A stretch of 21,687 nucleotides of DNA, taken from positions 1 to 21,687 of IMG/VR virus record IMGVR_UViG_3300001750_000032; one strand, written 5' to 3'. Position numbers and translations under genes: made by a program. The stretch comes from a virus. Below the pieces are notes generated by a model. It was not told where the DNA came from. It saw only the letters and a program-made list of their open reading frames with translations, and did no database searches. Positions 8,836-16,263 of this stretch are shown piece after piece (positions within the stretch are counted from its first letter, which is position 1; every line of letters starts with the position of its first letter).

Positions 8836-9801
8836 TTACCATAAACTTGACCATTGATGCCATTGGTTTGAACCAATATCTAAAACCCAAGTAGCATTAG
8901 CTGTTGGAAAAGAAATTACATAGAAAGTTCTACCTTCAAGTGTATAGGTATAAGCAGTTGCATCAGAAACAACAGCATAAGAACTTAATCTATAATCAAT
9001 ATTACTTGGAGATACATGTTCAAATCCATATCCATTACTTCTTGCTATAAAACCTTTATTTGTTAACCAATATAAAACGCCTTCTACCTCAACAACAGAT
9101 CCTATAGCTCCACAACCTACATCAAGTGATCCACCCTGAACTCTATCAAAGGGAAAATCAGGGTTGCTTGAAACATGATATATTTCCATTGTTCTCGTAC
9201 CTAACAGCCAAAGATTTTTTTGCGTAGATCCTAATCCCACCAAATTATCACTTGCTGTTTCTGCCGTTGCATAATCCAATGCGTCCCAAGTAAAACCATC
9301 ATATAGTTTAGATGTATAAAAACGACCAGAATCTTCCTCAGAAACTACAAAATAGCCATGTGAAAAAACACAATGAGAAGCAGAAGGAAAACTTGTATCA
9401 GTTATTTTTGTTAAACTATCAGTGGTGGCTATATATCCGTTACCACCACCATCTATAACAAGTAAATGCACGCCATTATCAGCGGTTGATATTTTACCTG
9501 TTGAAGATAATAATGTCCCCAGTGTAGTTTTTGTAAAATCTTCTGAAAACTTACCCAATTCAACACCAGTAACATAAAACAAATCGTTTCTTGTAAAACT
9601 TAACATTCTTACTTTACTATATGAAGTATCTAAAACCTTTATCATACCAGGTGTTCCATACATTGCTATTGTATTTTTAGGTTCTTTATTATCGAAAACA
9701 GGAAATAAATTTATACTCTGCTGTGCATTTATTTCTTTAGATCTGCCTTCATATGAACCTCCAAGAAAGGGAATCTGTATACTTTCTTCTTCTTTATTCA
9801 T
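8836..9801 (-). CDS. gp10-like packaged DNA stabilisation protein, N-terminal part only
   Basis: The product has 321 residues. It opens with IPFLGGSYEGRSKEINAQQS then NLFPV, the typical start of the P22 gp10 family, which sits below the portal and gp4 and closes the channel after packaging. Later family-like elements are WLLGTRTMEIYHV, GCGAIGSVVEVEGVLYWL, and the end segment TANATWVLDIGSNQWHQWSS. P22 gp10 is about 470 residues. This protein stops near the point where the family continues with a C-terminal domain of about 130-150 residues, and that domain is found at the end of 6750..8144. It follows the gp4-like gene by three bases, matching the gp4-gp10 order of P22. The start is an ATG behind GAGGT. 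Confidence 0.75.
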   Translation of the reverse strand: MNKEEESIQIPFLGGSYEGRSKEINAQQSINLFPVFDNKEPKNTIAMYGTPGMIKVLDTSYSKVRMLSFTRNDLFYVTGVELGKFSEDFTKTTLGTLLSSTGKISTADNGVHLLVIDGGGNGYIATTDSLTKITDTSFPSASHCVFSHGYFVVSEEDSGRFYTSKLYDGFTWDALDYATAETASDNLVGLGSTQKNLWLLGTRTMEIYHVSSNPDFPFDRVQGGSLDVGCGAIGSVVEVEGVLYWLTNKGFIARSNGYGFEHVSPSNIDYRLSSYAVVSDATAYTYTLEGRTFYVISFPTANATWVLDIGSNQWHQWSSLW

Positions 9802-9804
9802 TTC

Positions 9805-10734
9805 TTACCTCATAACAGGTTGTAAAAACATAGAGGTTTTCTCTACATCAAAAGATTTAACATAAAACTTAGCTTCTGCTGCAAGAGCCATTAAATTTTG
9901 ATCAGGTGTTACCCCTATTTTTATACCTATCCTTATTGCTAAATTTAAGACTACTGCATCCATCCATTCAACAGGAAACTCACCATTATCTGTACTTGCA
10001 TCAAAATCCATAATAGGATATTTTAAAGTCATTTGAACAGTTTCTTGAACATTTGAGCAAGTAGGCCATAAATATAAAATACCATTATCAAGCTGAGCAT
10101 CATAGAAGAATTGATTTGCAACTCCAATTGTGGTTTTGTCAGGTAAGTTCATATACTCTTGTCTTGAAATAGGTATTAAATCAAAAGAGTTTCCATTGGC
10201 TGAAATATACCTTGCTTCTATTATTTTTAATGGTCGTTGTATTTTAGTCGTATAAACATAAACATGGTTATCAATAACAGAAGATTCTGTTAAAGCATCA
10301 GTTATAGTTACTGTATTTCCAGATGGAGAACCATTAACTGTTGTCCATTGGACTGTACTATCTTCAAGCTCTATTCCTATATAATCTCCATCGTTTATCC
10401 CTGTTATAGAATCTACATCAATCGTTAAGTCTGCTGCTGCTCCAGTCACCTTCATCTCTGTTTTAACCATTGAAGCCGAACAATTATCACCAGTTGATCC
10501 AAGAAGATAAGATTGCTTTTCATAGCCAAGGATTAAAGTAACATCTCTTTCAAGCCAAAGACCTATACCTTCTGCTTGCCATCCTTTTAACATTAAATTT
10601 AAAGTTCTACCACCATCAGTAAGTTCTTCGGCTGTAGGTTCTTCTCCTATTGCTATACCTCCTAATAATCGGTAAGCTTCACTAACCATACCATCTCTAT
10701 CTAATGTAAAATCGTAAGAACCAGAAGTAGCCAT
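9805..10734 (-). CDS. gp4-like tail accessory (head completion) protein
   Basis: The product has 309 residues. The N-terminal segment, residues about 10-70, carries RDGMVSEAYRLLGG, then EELTDGGRTLNLMLKGWQAE and GLWLERDVTLILGYEKQSYL. I associate this with the P22 gp4 tail accessory factor family, the ring that attaches under the portal. The middle (residues 80-160) looks like an inserted beta domain, and the C-terminal third returns to family-like sequence (ARYISANGNSFDLIPISRQE, then NLAIRIGIKIGVTP). P22 gp4 is about 166 residues, so the extra length is in the middle and C-terminal parts, as in longer phage relatives. It lies directly before the gp10-like gene. The start is an ATG behind AAGGA. 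Confidence 0.75.
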   Translation of the reverse strand: MATSGSYDFTLDRDGMVSEAYRLLGGIAIGEEPTAEELTDGGRTLNLMLKGWQAEGIGLWLERDVTLILGYEKQSYLLGSTGDNCSASMVKTEMKVTGAAADLTIDVDSITGINDGDYIGIELEDSTVQWTTVNGSPSGNTVTITDALTESSVIDNHVYVYTTKIQRPLKIIEARYISANGNSFDLIPISRQEYMNLPDKTTIGVANQFFYDAQLDNGILYLWPTCSNVQETVQMTLKYPIMDFDASTDNGEFPVEWMDAVVLNLAIRIGIKIGVTPDQNLMALAAEAKFYVKSFDVEKTSMFLQPVMR

Positions 10735-10737
10735 TTT

Positions 10738-10863
10738 TTATTCCTTATGTGTCTTTTTGTTTTTAAACGGTGGAAAAGGAGGTGCATCGAATTTTCTATT
10801 TGAAGCTGTTGTATTTGTTTTATCATCTTCTAATTTTTTTTTATAAATTTCTATCTCAGTCAT
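10738..10863 (-). CDS. 41-aa small protein with a proline-rich motif
   Basis: The frame reads from an ATG at 10863 to a TAA at 10738, with AAGGA six bases before the start. The product has a charged helical first half (MTEIEIYKKKLEDD), then a FDAPPFPPFKNKK tail. It fits between its neighbours with gaps of nine and three bases, which argues that it is a real gene. I do not recognise it. Similar short Lys-rich proteins often sit before head-completion genes in phages. Confidence 0.55.
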   Translation of the reverse strand: MTEIEIYKKKLEDDKTNTTASNRKFDAPPFPPFKNKKTHKE

Positions 10864-10872
10864 AAAAATCCT

Positions 10873-11100
10873 TTACAAATCATTCTGATTCTCTGTTATA
10901 AAAACATCTTCTTGCTCTGGTCTTGGTTCAGGTACAGATTGATTATCTTCTCTGCCCTTTACAAAATCTTGAGGATGTCTTGGTTCCCAGCAACTTTTAC
11001 AGACTATGATTCCAGTCCATTCTTTTAAAGTGTTACTCATTCTAACTTTTTTTTTACATCTATCACATATTCTCCAAAAGTTACCAGGAATGTAAGTCAT
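10873..11100 (-). CDS. Zinc-ribbon-like small phage protein
   Basis: The product has 75 residues. It begins MTYIPGNFWRICDRCKKKVR and holds two Cys pairs, CDRC at about residues 12-15 and CKSC at about 34-37, spaced as in a treble-clef or zinc-ribbon fold. WEPRHPQDFV follows, then an acidic Pro-rich tail. I know this small family from many tailed phages, always next to head and head-tail genes and without a proven role. Metal binding is inferred from the four cysteines. It starts at an ATG behind AAAGGA, two bases after the previous gene. Confidence 0.75.
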   Translation of the reverse strand: MTYIPGNFWRICDRCKKKVRMSNTLKEWTGIIVCKSCWEPRHPQDFVKGREDNQSVPEPRPEQEDVFITENQNDL

Positions 11101-11102
11101 AT

Positions 11103-11543
11103 TTATCTTTCCTTTAGTCTAACACAAATTAAAATATTATAAATATCTCCAACATCAGCACCGTTTGATGTTAAAAGGATATCACCTGTTCTATCTCCTT
11201 CTTCTCCAGGATCTACTAAACCACCAAATTCTTTAAAATCTACACTATTTTGAGAGTCACCTCCAATGGTTAAAATTGGTACATTTGCTGCTCTATCCCA
11301 TTCTAATAGAATACTTGTAAAACCTTTTACATCATAGCTTATATATTCTATTACTGTTCTTGTTGGAATAGAGCCATTCAAACATCTCAATTCAGAAATA
11401 TCTAATTTTACTACATCAGTTTCACCTGTACCATCAGATACACATCTGATCATTTTTACAACTCTACGCCAACCATTCTTATTAGGTGGATTTTCATCCC
11501 AATTTGGTGGGTAAACCCATTGTTCACTGACTGTATCAGCCAT
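11103..11543 (-). CDS. Unrecognised structural-cluster protein
   Basis: The product has 146 residues. It begins MADTVSEQWVYPPNWDENPP, and the rest has mixed beta character (RTVIEYISYDVKGFTSILLE, LLTSNGADVGDIYNILICVR). I recall unnamed phage proteins with a similar tone in this position but cannot name a family. It starts at an ATG behind GGAGAG. The gene upstream of it in the block is 12272..12997, and the gap between them is filled by an HNH gene on the other strand, so its transcription must read through that insertion unless a local promoter exists. Confidence 0.6.
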   Translation of the reverse strand: MADTVSEQWVYPPNWDENPPNKNGWRRVVKMIRCVSDGTGETDVVKLDISELRCLNGSIPTRTVIEYISYDVKGFTSILLEWDRAANVPILTIGGDSQNSVDFKEFGGLVDPGEEGDRTGDILLTSNGADVGDIYNILICVRLKER

Positions 11544-11593
11544 GTTATCTCTCCATTGTTTTTAATTTTTTATTCATTATCTTTCCTTTGTTA

Positions 11594-11622
11594 TTGACAG
11601 TGTTATCTACTAATGCTATTAT
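11594..11622 (+). promoter_or_regulatory. Near-consensus sigma70-type promoter for the HNH gene, leaderless placement
   Basis: TTGACA at 11594-11599 and TATTAT at 11617-11622 are 17 bases apart, with a TGC extended -10 element at 11614-11616. The expected start of transcription, seven bases after the -10 element, is 11629, the A of the HNH start codon. No ribosome site can fit between the -10 element and the ATG. Confidence 0.7.
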
Positions 11623-11628
11623 GTTTAT

Positions 11629-12291
11629 ATGAGAAAAAATAAATATATCGAACCAAACACAAAAATAAACAGATGGACAGTTAAAAAGCGTATTGCAAAA
11701 CTTAATAAAAGCAATCAAGCTATGTATCTTTGCGAATGCGAATGCGGTACTATAAAACAAGTTGCCGGTTTTCGTCTTAGGAACGGATATACTAAATCCT
11801 GTGGTTGCCTCGCCAGAGAACTCAGTTCCGAAAGGTTCACGACACATGGTCTTACAAAACATCCTCTTTTCTCCATCTGGTGTTCTATGATGAATAGATG
11901 TTACAGTAGGAAAAACAAAGCATACTGTGACTATGGCGGTAGAGGAATTTATGTTTGCAATAGATGGCATGATGTTTCCTTATTCATAAAAGATAATTCC
12001 CATTTAGCAAAAAAAGGTCTCTCCGTAGACAGAGTAGACAACGATAAAGGATATTTCCCTTCAAACACTCGTTTTGTAACCAGAAAAACACAAGCATTAA
12101 ATAGACGCTCAAATGTAAACATAACGTATAATGGAGTCACAAAACCTATTTTCGAATGGGCAGATGATCTAAACATTAAACCAAAAACCCTATGGAGAAG
12201 AATTAGACAATTAAATTGGTCTATTGAAAAAGCCATGTTAACTCCAGTTAAAAAATATCGTTATTCTACAATCATCGCTGAGCAGCCATAA
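11629..12291 (+). CDS. HNH homing-type endonuclease, free-standing
   Basis: The product has 220 residues. A Cys-rich N-terminal part (C35, C37, C39, then C58 and C60) resembles a zinc-binding module. Then come HPLFSIWCSMMNRCY (78-92), DYGGRGIYVCNRWHD (101-115), LSVDRVDNDKGYFPSNTRFV (131-150) and TQALNRR. This is a well-known phage HNH/AP2-associated endonuclease family. The C-terminal part (about 164-205) looks like the DNA-binding repeat ITYNGVTKPIFEWADDL plus a helix-turn-helix. The gene is opposite to all neighbouring structural genes, has its own promoter, and overlaps the end of the convergent 241-aa gene by 20 bases. Its GC content is higher than its neighbours (about 37-48% in the lines I counted). 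It probably inserted by homing; its target is unknown. Confidence 0.85.
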   Translation: MRKNKYIEPNTKINRWTVKKRIAKLNKSNQAMYLCECECGTIKQVAGFRLRNGYTKSCGCLARELSSERFTTHGLTKHPLFSIWCSMMNRCYSRKNKAYCDYGGRGIYVCNRWHDVSLFIKDNSHLAKKGLSVDRVDNDKGYFPSNTRFVTRKTQALNRRSNVNITYNGVTKPIFEWADDLNIKPKTLWRRIRQLNWSIEKAMLTPVKKYRYSTIIAEQP

Positions 12292-12997
12292 AAATGTAAT
12301 CAACAGTCATTGTATTAGCGACCGCTTCTCCATTTTGGCAACCAAAACTTATTGCCATGTATTCATCATCCGGAATTGTTCCTGAGGATAAAGATCCTTT
12401 TTCAACATCATCAACGTAATATTTTATAGTATCTACACCATCCCAATAAAAACCAACCTCAATATCAGTTGCATCTACGAGTGATCCTATATTAGATGCT
12501 GTAGTAACAATTGAATTTTTCATAATATGGAGATTTATAAGATCGTTTCCATCATTAGACTGAAACCAAATTCCATCAGTAGGGGCTGTATCTATAGGAT
12601 CTGTTTGTGTTGAATGAATACCTATTATAAATGAGGTTTGATCAACATCATCACCCTGAAATTTAGCTTTAAACCAAGCCTTTTTACCAGCCTGTATTCT
12701 CCAGCCTTCAAGGTCATTTGTTCCACCATCATGTGACTGCTGTAACCATAAACTATCATCCTCATTAGCTGCATTTGTTATTACAACTGCTCCTCCTACA
12801 TAAGTATCAGACTGTGCAGCAGCAGAAGTTCCTGTTCCAACAGATGTAGCAGTTATCACCCAGTCAGTAGCAGTGTATGGCATAAAATCATCAAAAAAAG
12901 TTACAATTTTAGTAGGATCTGTATCTATAAATGATCCTAATGTATTACCTGATATATTATTTGTTATACCATTCGGAAATCTTGTTGGTGAACTCAT
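12272..12997 (-). CDS. Beta-rich virion protein with lectin-like features
   Basis: The product has 241 residues. It begins MSSPTRFPNGITN, followed by a DPTKIVTFFDDFMPYTATDW segment, then GKKAWFKAKFQGDD, DGIWFQSNDGND, EVGFYWDGVDTIKYYVDD and a final TVDYIFMAAQR. I recall this pattern from unnamed virion proteins after the capsid gene in marine and other podoviruses. The aromatic-rich alternating pattern suggests a concanavalin-A-like sandwich. The C-terminus looks complete, so the HNH insertion behind it probably did not truncate it, although the last 20 bases overlap. It starts at an ATG with AGGAG and is the first gene after the terminator behind the capsid gene. A decoration or surface role is an inference. 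Confidence 0.65.
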   Translation of the reverse strand: MSSPTRFPNGITNNISGNTLGSFIDTDPTKIVTFFDDFMPYTATDWVITATSVGTGTSAAAQSDTYVGGAVVITNAANEDDSLWLQQSHDGGTNDLEGWRIQAGKKAWFKAKFQGDDVDQTSFIIGIHSTQTDPIDTAPTDGIWFQSNDGNDLINLHIMKNSIVTTASNIGSLVDATDIEVGFYWDGVDTIKYYVDDVEKGSLSSGTIPDDEYMAISFGCQNGEAVANTMTVDYIFMAAQR

Positions 12998-13020
12998 ATA
13001 TTATTCTCCTATTTTTTTAG

Positions 13021-13053
13021 AAAAAACTCAATCTTATTTTTAAGACTGAGTTT
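13021..13053 (-). terminator. Intrinsic terminator after the major capsid gene
   Basis: On the minus strand a 13-base-pair stem (arms 13041-13053 and 13024-13036, with one G-T pair) with a four-base loop is followed by a run of T that continues into an A/T stretch. It starts 14 bases after the capsid stop. It could lower expression of the downstream tail genes relative to capsid, which is common in phages. Confidence 0.8.
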
Positions 13054-13066
13054 GATTATTTTAAAA

Positions 13067-13975
13067 CTACGCACCAGCAGATCCGTATATACCTCTTGGA
13101 TCAGAACATCCACCAGAAAAACGCATAAAACTTTTAGCTTTAGCATTATCAGTATCAAAATCATTGTCCTGTCTCAAGTTATAACTATCTCTTTCAAACA
13201 AAGTCATTCCCTGCTGAGCATCTGTTCTAATAAACCATGCTTTAGAATCAGTGAAATAGTTATTCATATGAATACCATTTGGAATAGCTTTAGTATCAAG
13301 AAGGACATTTGTTGCATTATTAGCTGTATCATTCTGAAGGACAGACTTAAAAATCCTGTGTGCATCCCAAAGATTATCAGGATGAATATGTAAAGACACA
13401 GCATTAAGATTTATCTGATGTCCCATTTCATCTGTTGCTGTATTAATCATATTAATAAGATCTTCAACAGCAGTTTCAGACAGATCAGCAGGAGTAGAAA
13501 GTTCATTACTCCATTCACCTGCTTGAGATGGATGATCAGTTGCAAGAAGCTCTTTACCATCACCATATGTATAGCTTGAATTAAAAGCTCTGTTATAGAT
13601 ATTAGCAAGAACTATTTCTTTTGTCTGTCTCATAACAAAAGCATTACCTTCAGCCCTTGATCCACCTTTTTTCTCATAAAGATTGTCTTTCATTTCATTA
13701 TAGGTAACTATAAAACCCAAACCATAAGAAACATGAGTAAACCTCGTGGTGTATCCCTGTCCATCAGTTGCATAAGTAAAAGGACTACCTTCTGAAACAA
13801 CAGGTGCAAGTGGAAAGCCATAATTCTGTAAAACCTCTTCGTATGCCTGGGACGAATTTTTAATATTAAATAATTTCGTATACTGTTTTTCATGCTGTTT
13901 ATATACACGTCCCCATCTTGCATATAGTCCAGGCCATAATTCTTTTGGATGTGTGCTTGTTGATATAACTCCCAT
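13067..13975 (-). CDS. Major capsid protein, Mu gpT-like
   Basis: The product has 302 residues. It begins MGVISTSTHPKELWPG. Family-like elements are GLGFIVTYNEMKDNLYEKKG (about 86-105), MRQTKEIVLANIYNRAFN (about 115-132), GKELLATDHPS, then PNGIHMNNYFTDSKAWFIRT (about 228-247) and a C-terminal GGCSDPRGIYGSAGA. This matches the Mu-like major head subunit group of the HK97 fold. It forms the icosahedral shell. It follows the decoration-like gene, starts at an ATG with a strong AAGGAG site, and is followed by a terminator, both consistent with high expression. No N-terminal propeptide like that of HK97 is visible, in keeping with a separate scaffold gene upstream. Confidence 0.85.
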   Translation of the reverse strand: MGVISTSTHPKELWPGLYARWGRVYKQHEKQYTKLFNIKNSSQAYEEVLQNYGFPLAPVVSEGSPFTYATDGQGYTTRFTHVSYGLGFIVTYNEMKDNLYEKKGGSRAEGNAFVMRQTKEIVLANIYNRAFNSSYTYGDGKELLATDHPSQAGEWSNELSTPADLSETAVEDLINMINTATDEMGHQINLNAVSLHIHPDNLWDAHRIFKSVLQNDTANNATNVLLDTKAIPNGIHMNNYFTDSKAWFIRTDAQQGMTLFERDSYNLRQDNDFDTDNAKAKSFMRFSGGCSDPRGIYGSAGA

Positions 13976-13999
13976 TTTACTCTCCTTTTAAAATATTAT

Positions 14000-14599
14000 T
14001 TATATACCAGTAGTATATCTCTGAGTATGAAGATTAATCATTACTTCCCAAACAGCATTATCACCAACAACATTGCTTGTTCTACAAGATAATCTAAGTA
14101 TTTTCATCTGTAAAGTATTGGTAGTAGCAGCCGTACTACTATCAAGTTCTACACCACTTTTACCAGTTACAGTCGAAGCTGTACCAAAGATATAATCAGC
14201 ATTTAAACCTACATCTGTTGCAGCAAGAGCAGCTCCAACACTATCCTCTTGAATCTCAAATACAAGATCAGGATCATCTGCTACCATAGCAATTCTCTCT
14301 GTACTTGCAGGATTATAAGATTTATCAAGATTGTCTGGATCAGCCATAAAACCAACAATTACACCAGAAGTATAAGCACCACCAGCAGCAGTTGTTTTAT
14401 TAATTTCAGGTAAAGTCCCAGGTTCAAAACCTTTATATACAGCAGTATTTGATGTCCCTGTTACAATAACTGGATCACCTATATAAAGAGCAGTTGCATA
14501 AGTTGATGGGATATAATAAGGGTTTACTGCCCCATTATAATTCTCACCATTTTTATGTCGTATAGGGATTAACCCTTTTTTTGCATCTACATTAGCCAT
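14000..14599 (-). CDS. Capsid decoration-like protein
   Basis: The product has 199 residues. It begins MANVDAKKGLIPIRHKNGE. Then come ALYIGDPVIVTG, GGAYTSGVIVGFMAD, ERIAMVADDPDLVFEIQED and a C-terminal segment NAVWEVMINLHTQRY. This order, with a metabolite-like VADDPDLVFEIQ core strand, is typical of small phage proteins placed just before the capsid gene and often called head decoration or structural proteins. A beta-tulip-like or barrel fold is likely but inferred. It starts at an ATG behind GGAG and sits 24 bases before the capsid gene, so the two are probably expressed together in high amount. Confidence 0.65.
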   Translation of the reverse strand: MANVDAKKGLIPIRHKNGENYNGAVNPYYIPSTYATALYIGDPVIVTGTSNTAVYKGFEPGTLPEINKTTAAGGAYTSGVIVGFMADPDNLDKSYNPASTERIAMVADDPDLVFEIQEDSVGAALAATDVGLNADYIFGTASTVTGKSGVELDSSTAATTNTLQMKILRLSCRTSNVVGDNAVWEVMINLHTQRYTTGI

Positions 14600-14610
14600 T
14601 ATTTGTTCTC

Positions 14611-15084
14611 CTATTTCTTGTTATTTTCTATTGATATTCCTTCTGAAGGAATATATCTACCATCTGTACCATGATTTCCGCCATTTCCTTTTCCTGCTTT
14701 TATAACTGATTCACTTTCATTGATTTTATCACTTTTAGCTTTTTGATCCATTTCATAAAACTCTTCTGGAATTTCCATGAGATAAGATCTTGTTCCATCT
14801 CTATCAGAAATAATTGACTTATAATTACCAAGACCAACATCTCTATTCCTTTCATCTTTTTCTGCAAATTCACCATTTTCTTTTGATACAAAATCGTATC
14901 CACCTTCCTTTGCATACTGTAAAAAACCCTTATGATCTTTTACCCACCTTTGTTTATACCCTTTCCTTGGTATAGTCCCCATTCTTGATCTTGGTGAACC
15001 GTAAGGTATTCTTTCTTTTCTTTCTTTAACTTTTCGAATTTTTGCCTCTATTGTTCTTTTATCTTCTGACTTTTTACCATTCAT
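14611..15084 (-). CDS. Basic phage head-cluster protein, function unknown
   Basis: The product has 157 residues. The first 45 residues are strongly basic (KIRKVKERKERIPYGSPRSR), followed by RWVKDHKGFLQYAKEGGYDF. I recall such a pattern (conserved Arg-Trp, then a Gly-Gly-Tyr element) from unnamed proteins between scaffold and capsid genes in several phages. The C-terminal part is polar and Gly-rich. It overlaps the scaffold-like gene by 11 bases. The nearest good ribosome site, AGGAG, is about 15 bases before the ATG, so translational coupling is likely. Binding to DNA or scaffold is possible given the charge but not shown. Confidence 0.6.
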   Translation of the reverse strand: MNGKKSEDKRTIEAKIRKVKERKERIPYGSPRSRMGTIPRKGYKQRWVKDHKGFLQYAKEGGYDFVSKENGEFAEKDERNRDVGLGNYKSIISDRDGTRSYLMEIPEEFYEMDQKAKSDKINESESVIKAGKGNGGNHGTDGRYIPSEGISIENNKK

Positions 15085-15919
15085 AATTTTTTAGGAACTC
15101 CTCTTTTGTAAATCCTGGGATATCTTTAATGAATCTTCCACATGCTTCTTTAGCAGAAGCGGGGAGATTTCCAAATGTTTGTTTCTTTTTATTCGGTTTA
15201 GTTTCTCCATCTGACACGACTGTCGTTGCTCTCCTTCTTCTTCTTGGAGCATTATTTTCTTCAAAGTCTTCAGGATACCTGTCTTTTGTTTCTTTTTTAA
15301 CCTCATTATATAGATCAATGCCAGTAAGACCTGTTTCATCAGAGATAAATTCAGACATCTTTGCAGCATAATTCCTCAATTTTTTATTTTTATTAAACCA
15401 TTTGTTTTCAGACAACCAATCATCAAATTCCTCTTCTGATTCAGATTTTCTATTATCTACATACTCAGGAATATCTAAAGTAAGATTACTTTTCTCTTCC
15501 TCCATTCTATCAAATGTTTCAAGATCTCCATCTTCTGCTGCTAATCTCTGTTTTTTAGTAATATCTTTTAAAGCTTTCGCATATGCTTTCTCTGAAAGTC
15601 CTTTCTGATATTCCCTAAAATCTCCGAATGTTTTTTTCATACTTGATATAGTATTTTTTAAACCAACAACAGTACCATCAAGTTTTTTCATTCGTTCACG
15701 CATTATTGGTAATTCTGTTTCTCCTCTTTCAAGGAATTTTTCAGCACTAACCCATCTATTCTTATCTCCCTTGAAATTATCTTCTTTTACCCAACCCATC
15801 CTTCTTGCTCTATCTTCTACATCTGTATCCACGTCTGTATTTATATCTTCATCTTCATCTACATCCACATCTGTATCTATATTTTCTTCTACATTTTCTT
15901 CTACATTTTCTTCTTCCAT
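15074..15919 (-). CDS. Scaffold-like capsid assembly protein
   Basis: The product has 281 residues. The first 35 residues are a very acidic low-complexity stretch of Val, Asp and Glu (ENIDTDVDVDEDED). Then comes ARRMGWVKEDNFKGDKNRWV with AEKFLERGE (about 38-68), a pattern I know from many phage scaffold-like proteins. A helical coiled-coil stretch (about 70-145) follows, and the C-terminus has a run of five arginines (PRRRRRA) and a Lys-rich segment. In P22 and relatives the basic C-terminal part of scaffold binds coat. The order portal, scaffold, capsid is as expected. It starts at an ATG behind AAGGA. Confidence in a scaffold role is fair and based on pattern and place. Confidence 0.7.
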   Translation of the reverse strand: MEEENVEENVEENIDTDVDVDEDEDINTDVDTDVEDRARRMGWVKEDNFKGDKNRWVSAEKFLERGETELPIMRERMKKLDGTVVGLKNTISSMKKTFGDFREYQKGLSEKAYAKALKDITKKQRLAAEDGDLETFDRMEEEKSNLTLDIPEYVDNRKSESEEEFDDWLSENKWFNKNKKLRNYAAKMSEFISDETGLTGIDLYNEVKKETKDRYPEDFEENNAPRRRRRATTVVSDGETKPNKKKQTFGNLPASAKEACGRFIKDIPGFTKEEFLKNYEW

Positions 15920-15931
15920 TATTATTCCTTT

Positions 15932-16243
15932 TTATTTAATTATCGCTGCTATATCTTTATCGCTCATAAGCTGATAACTATCTTCATCCATTCCAATAAC
16001 CTTATATCCACCACCCTTTGTAACATAAACTTTATCTCCGATTTTTGGCTTTGGATCATTCCATCCCTCAAAAGCATTTCCGCCTACTGCAATTAAAGTA
16101 GCCTGTACCTGAAACATATCTCTTTTGTCTTTTACTGTAATTGGAATCCAGATACCTCCATCTGTTTTATCATTTGTTTCTTCTAATTTGACTACTATCT
16201 TGTATTCAACTGGAGCTAAACCGCTTGTATTGATATCTTTCAT
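15932..16243 (-). CDS. groES-like: Phage GroES-like co-chaperonin
   Basis: The product has 103 residues, close to the about 95-110 of GroES and T4 gp31. It shows the GroES order: GLAPVEYKIVVKLEE (7-21), the mobile loop TDGGIWIP (27-34) whose I-W-I stands for the I-V-L triplet that contacts GroEL, ATLIAVGGNAFEG (48-60), PKIGDKVYVTKGGGYKVIG (65-83) and a C-terminal YQLMSDKDIAAI. It should cap the host GroEL and help fold a phage protein, most simply the capsid protein three genes downstream. No GroEL gene is in the window, so the host chaperonin must be used. It starts at an ATG behind two AAGGA-like sites, between a 74-aa gene and the scaffold. Confidence 0.85.
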   Translation of the reverse strand: MKDINTSGLAPVEYKIVVKLEETNDKTDGGIWIPITVKDKRDMFQVQATLIAVGGNAFEGWNDPKPKIGDKVYVTKGGGYKVIGMDEDSYQLMSDKDIAAIIK

Positions 16244-16263
16244 AATTATTTTCCTTTTCCTTT

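Noticed and set aside
8836-9801. gp10 shortened by a simple frameshift or sequencing error
   Set aside because: The missing C-terminal part does not continue in another frame directly after the stop. A whole coiled-coil gene and a kelch-like domain lie between the two parts, each with a good start.
10738-10863. A non-coding gap before the gp4-like gene
   Set aside because: A 41-codon frame with a ribosome site fills it exactly, so it is listed as a gene.
11545-11970. A 141-codon minus-strand frame opposite the free-standing HNH gene
   Set aside because: Its product has no phage-like pattern, and it lies opposite a well-supported HNH gene. It is a shadow frame, unlike the intein case where the sense frame is part of a conserved protein.
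11949-12236. A 95-codon minus-strand frame opposite the HNH gene
   Set aside because: It is a reverse reading of the conserved HNH core, with no ribosome site and no family pattern.
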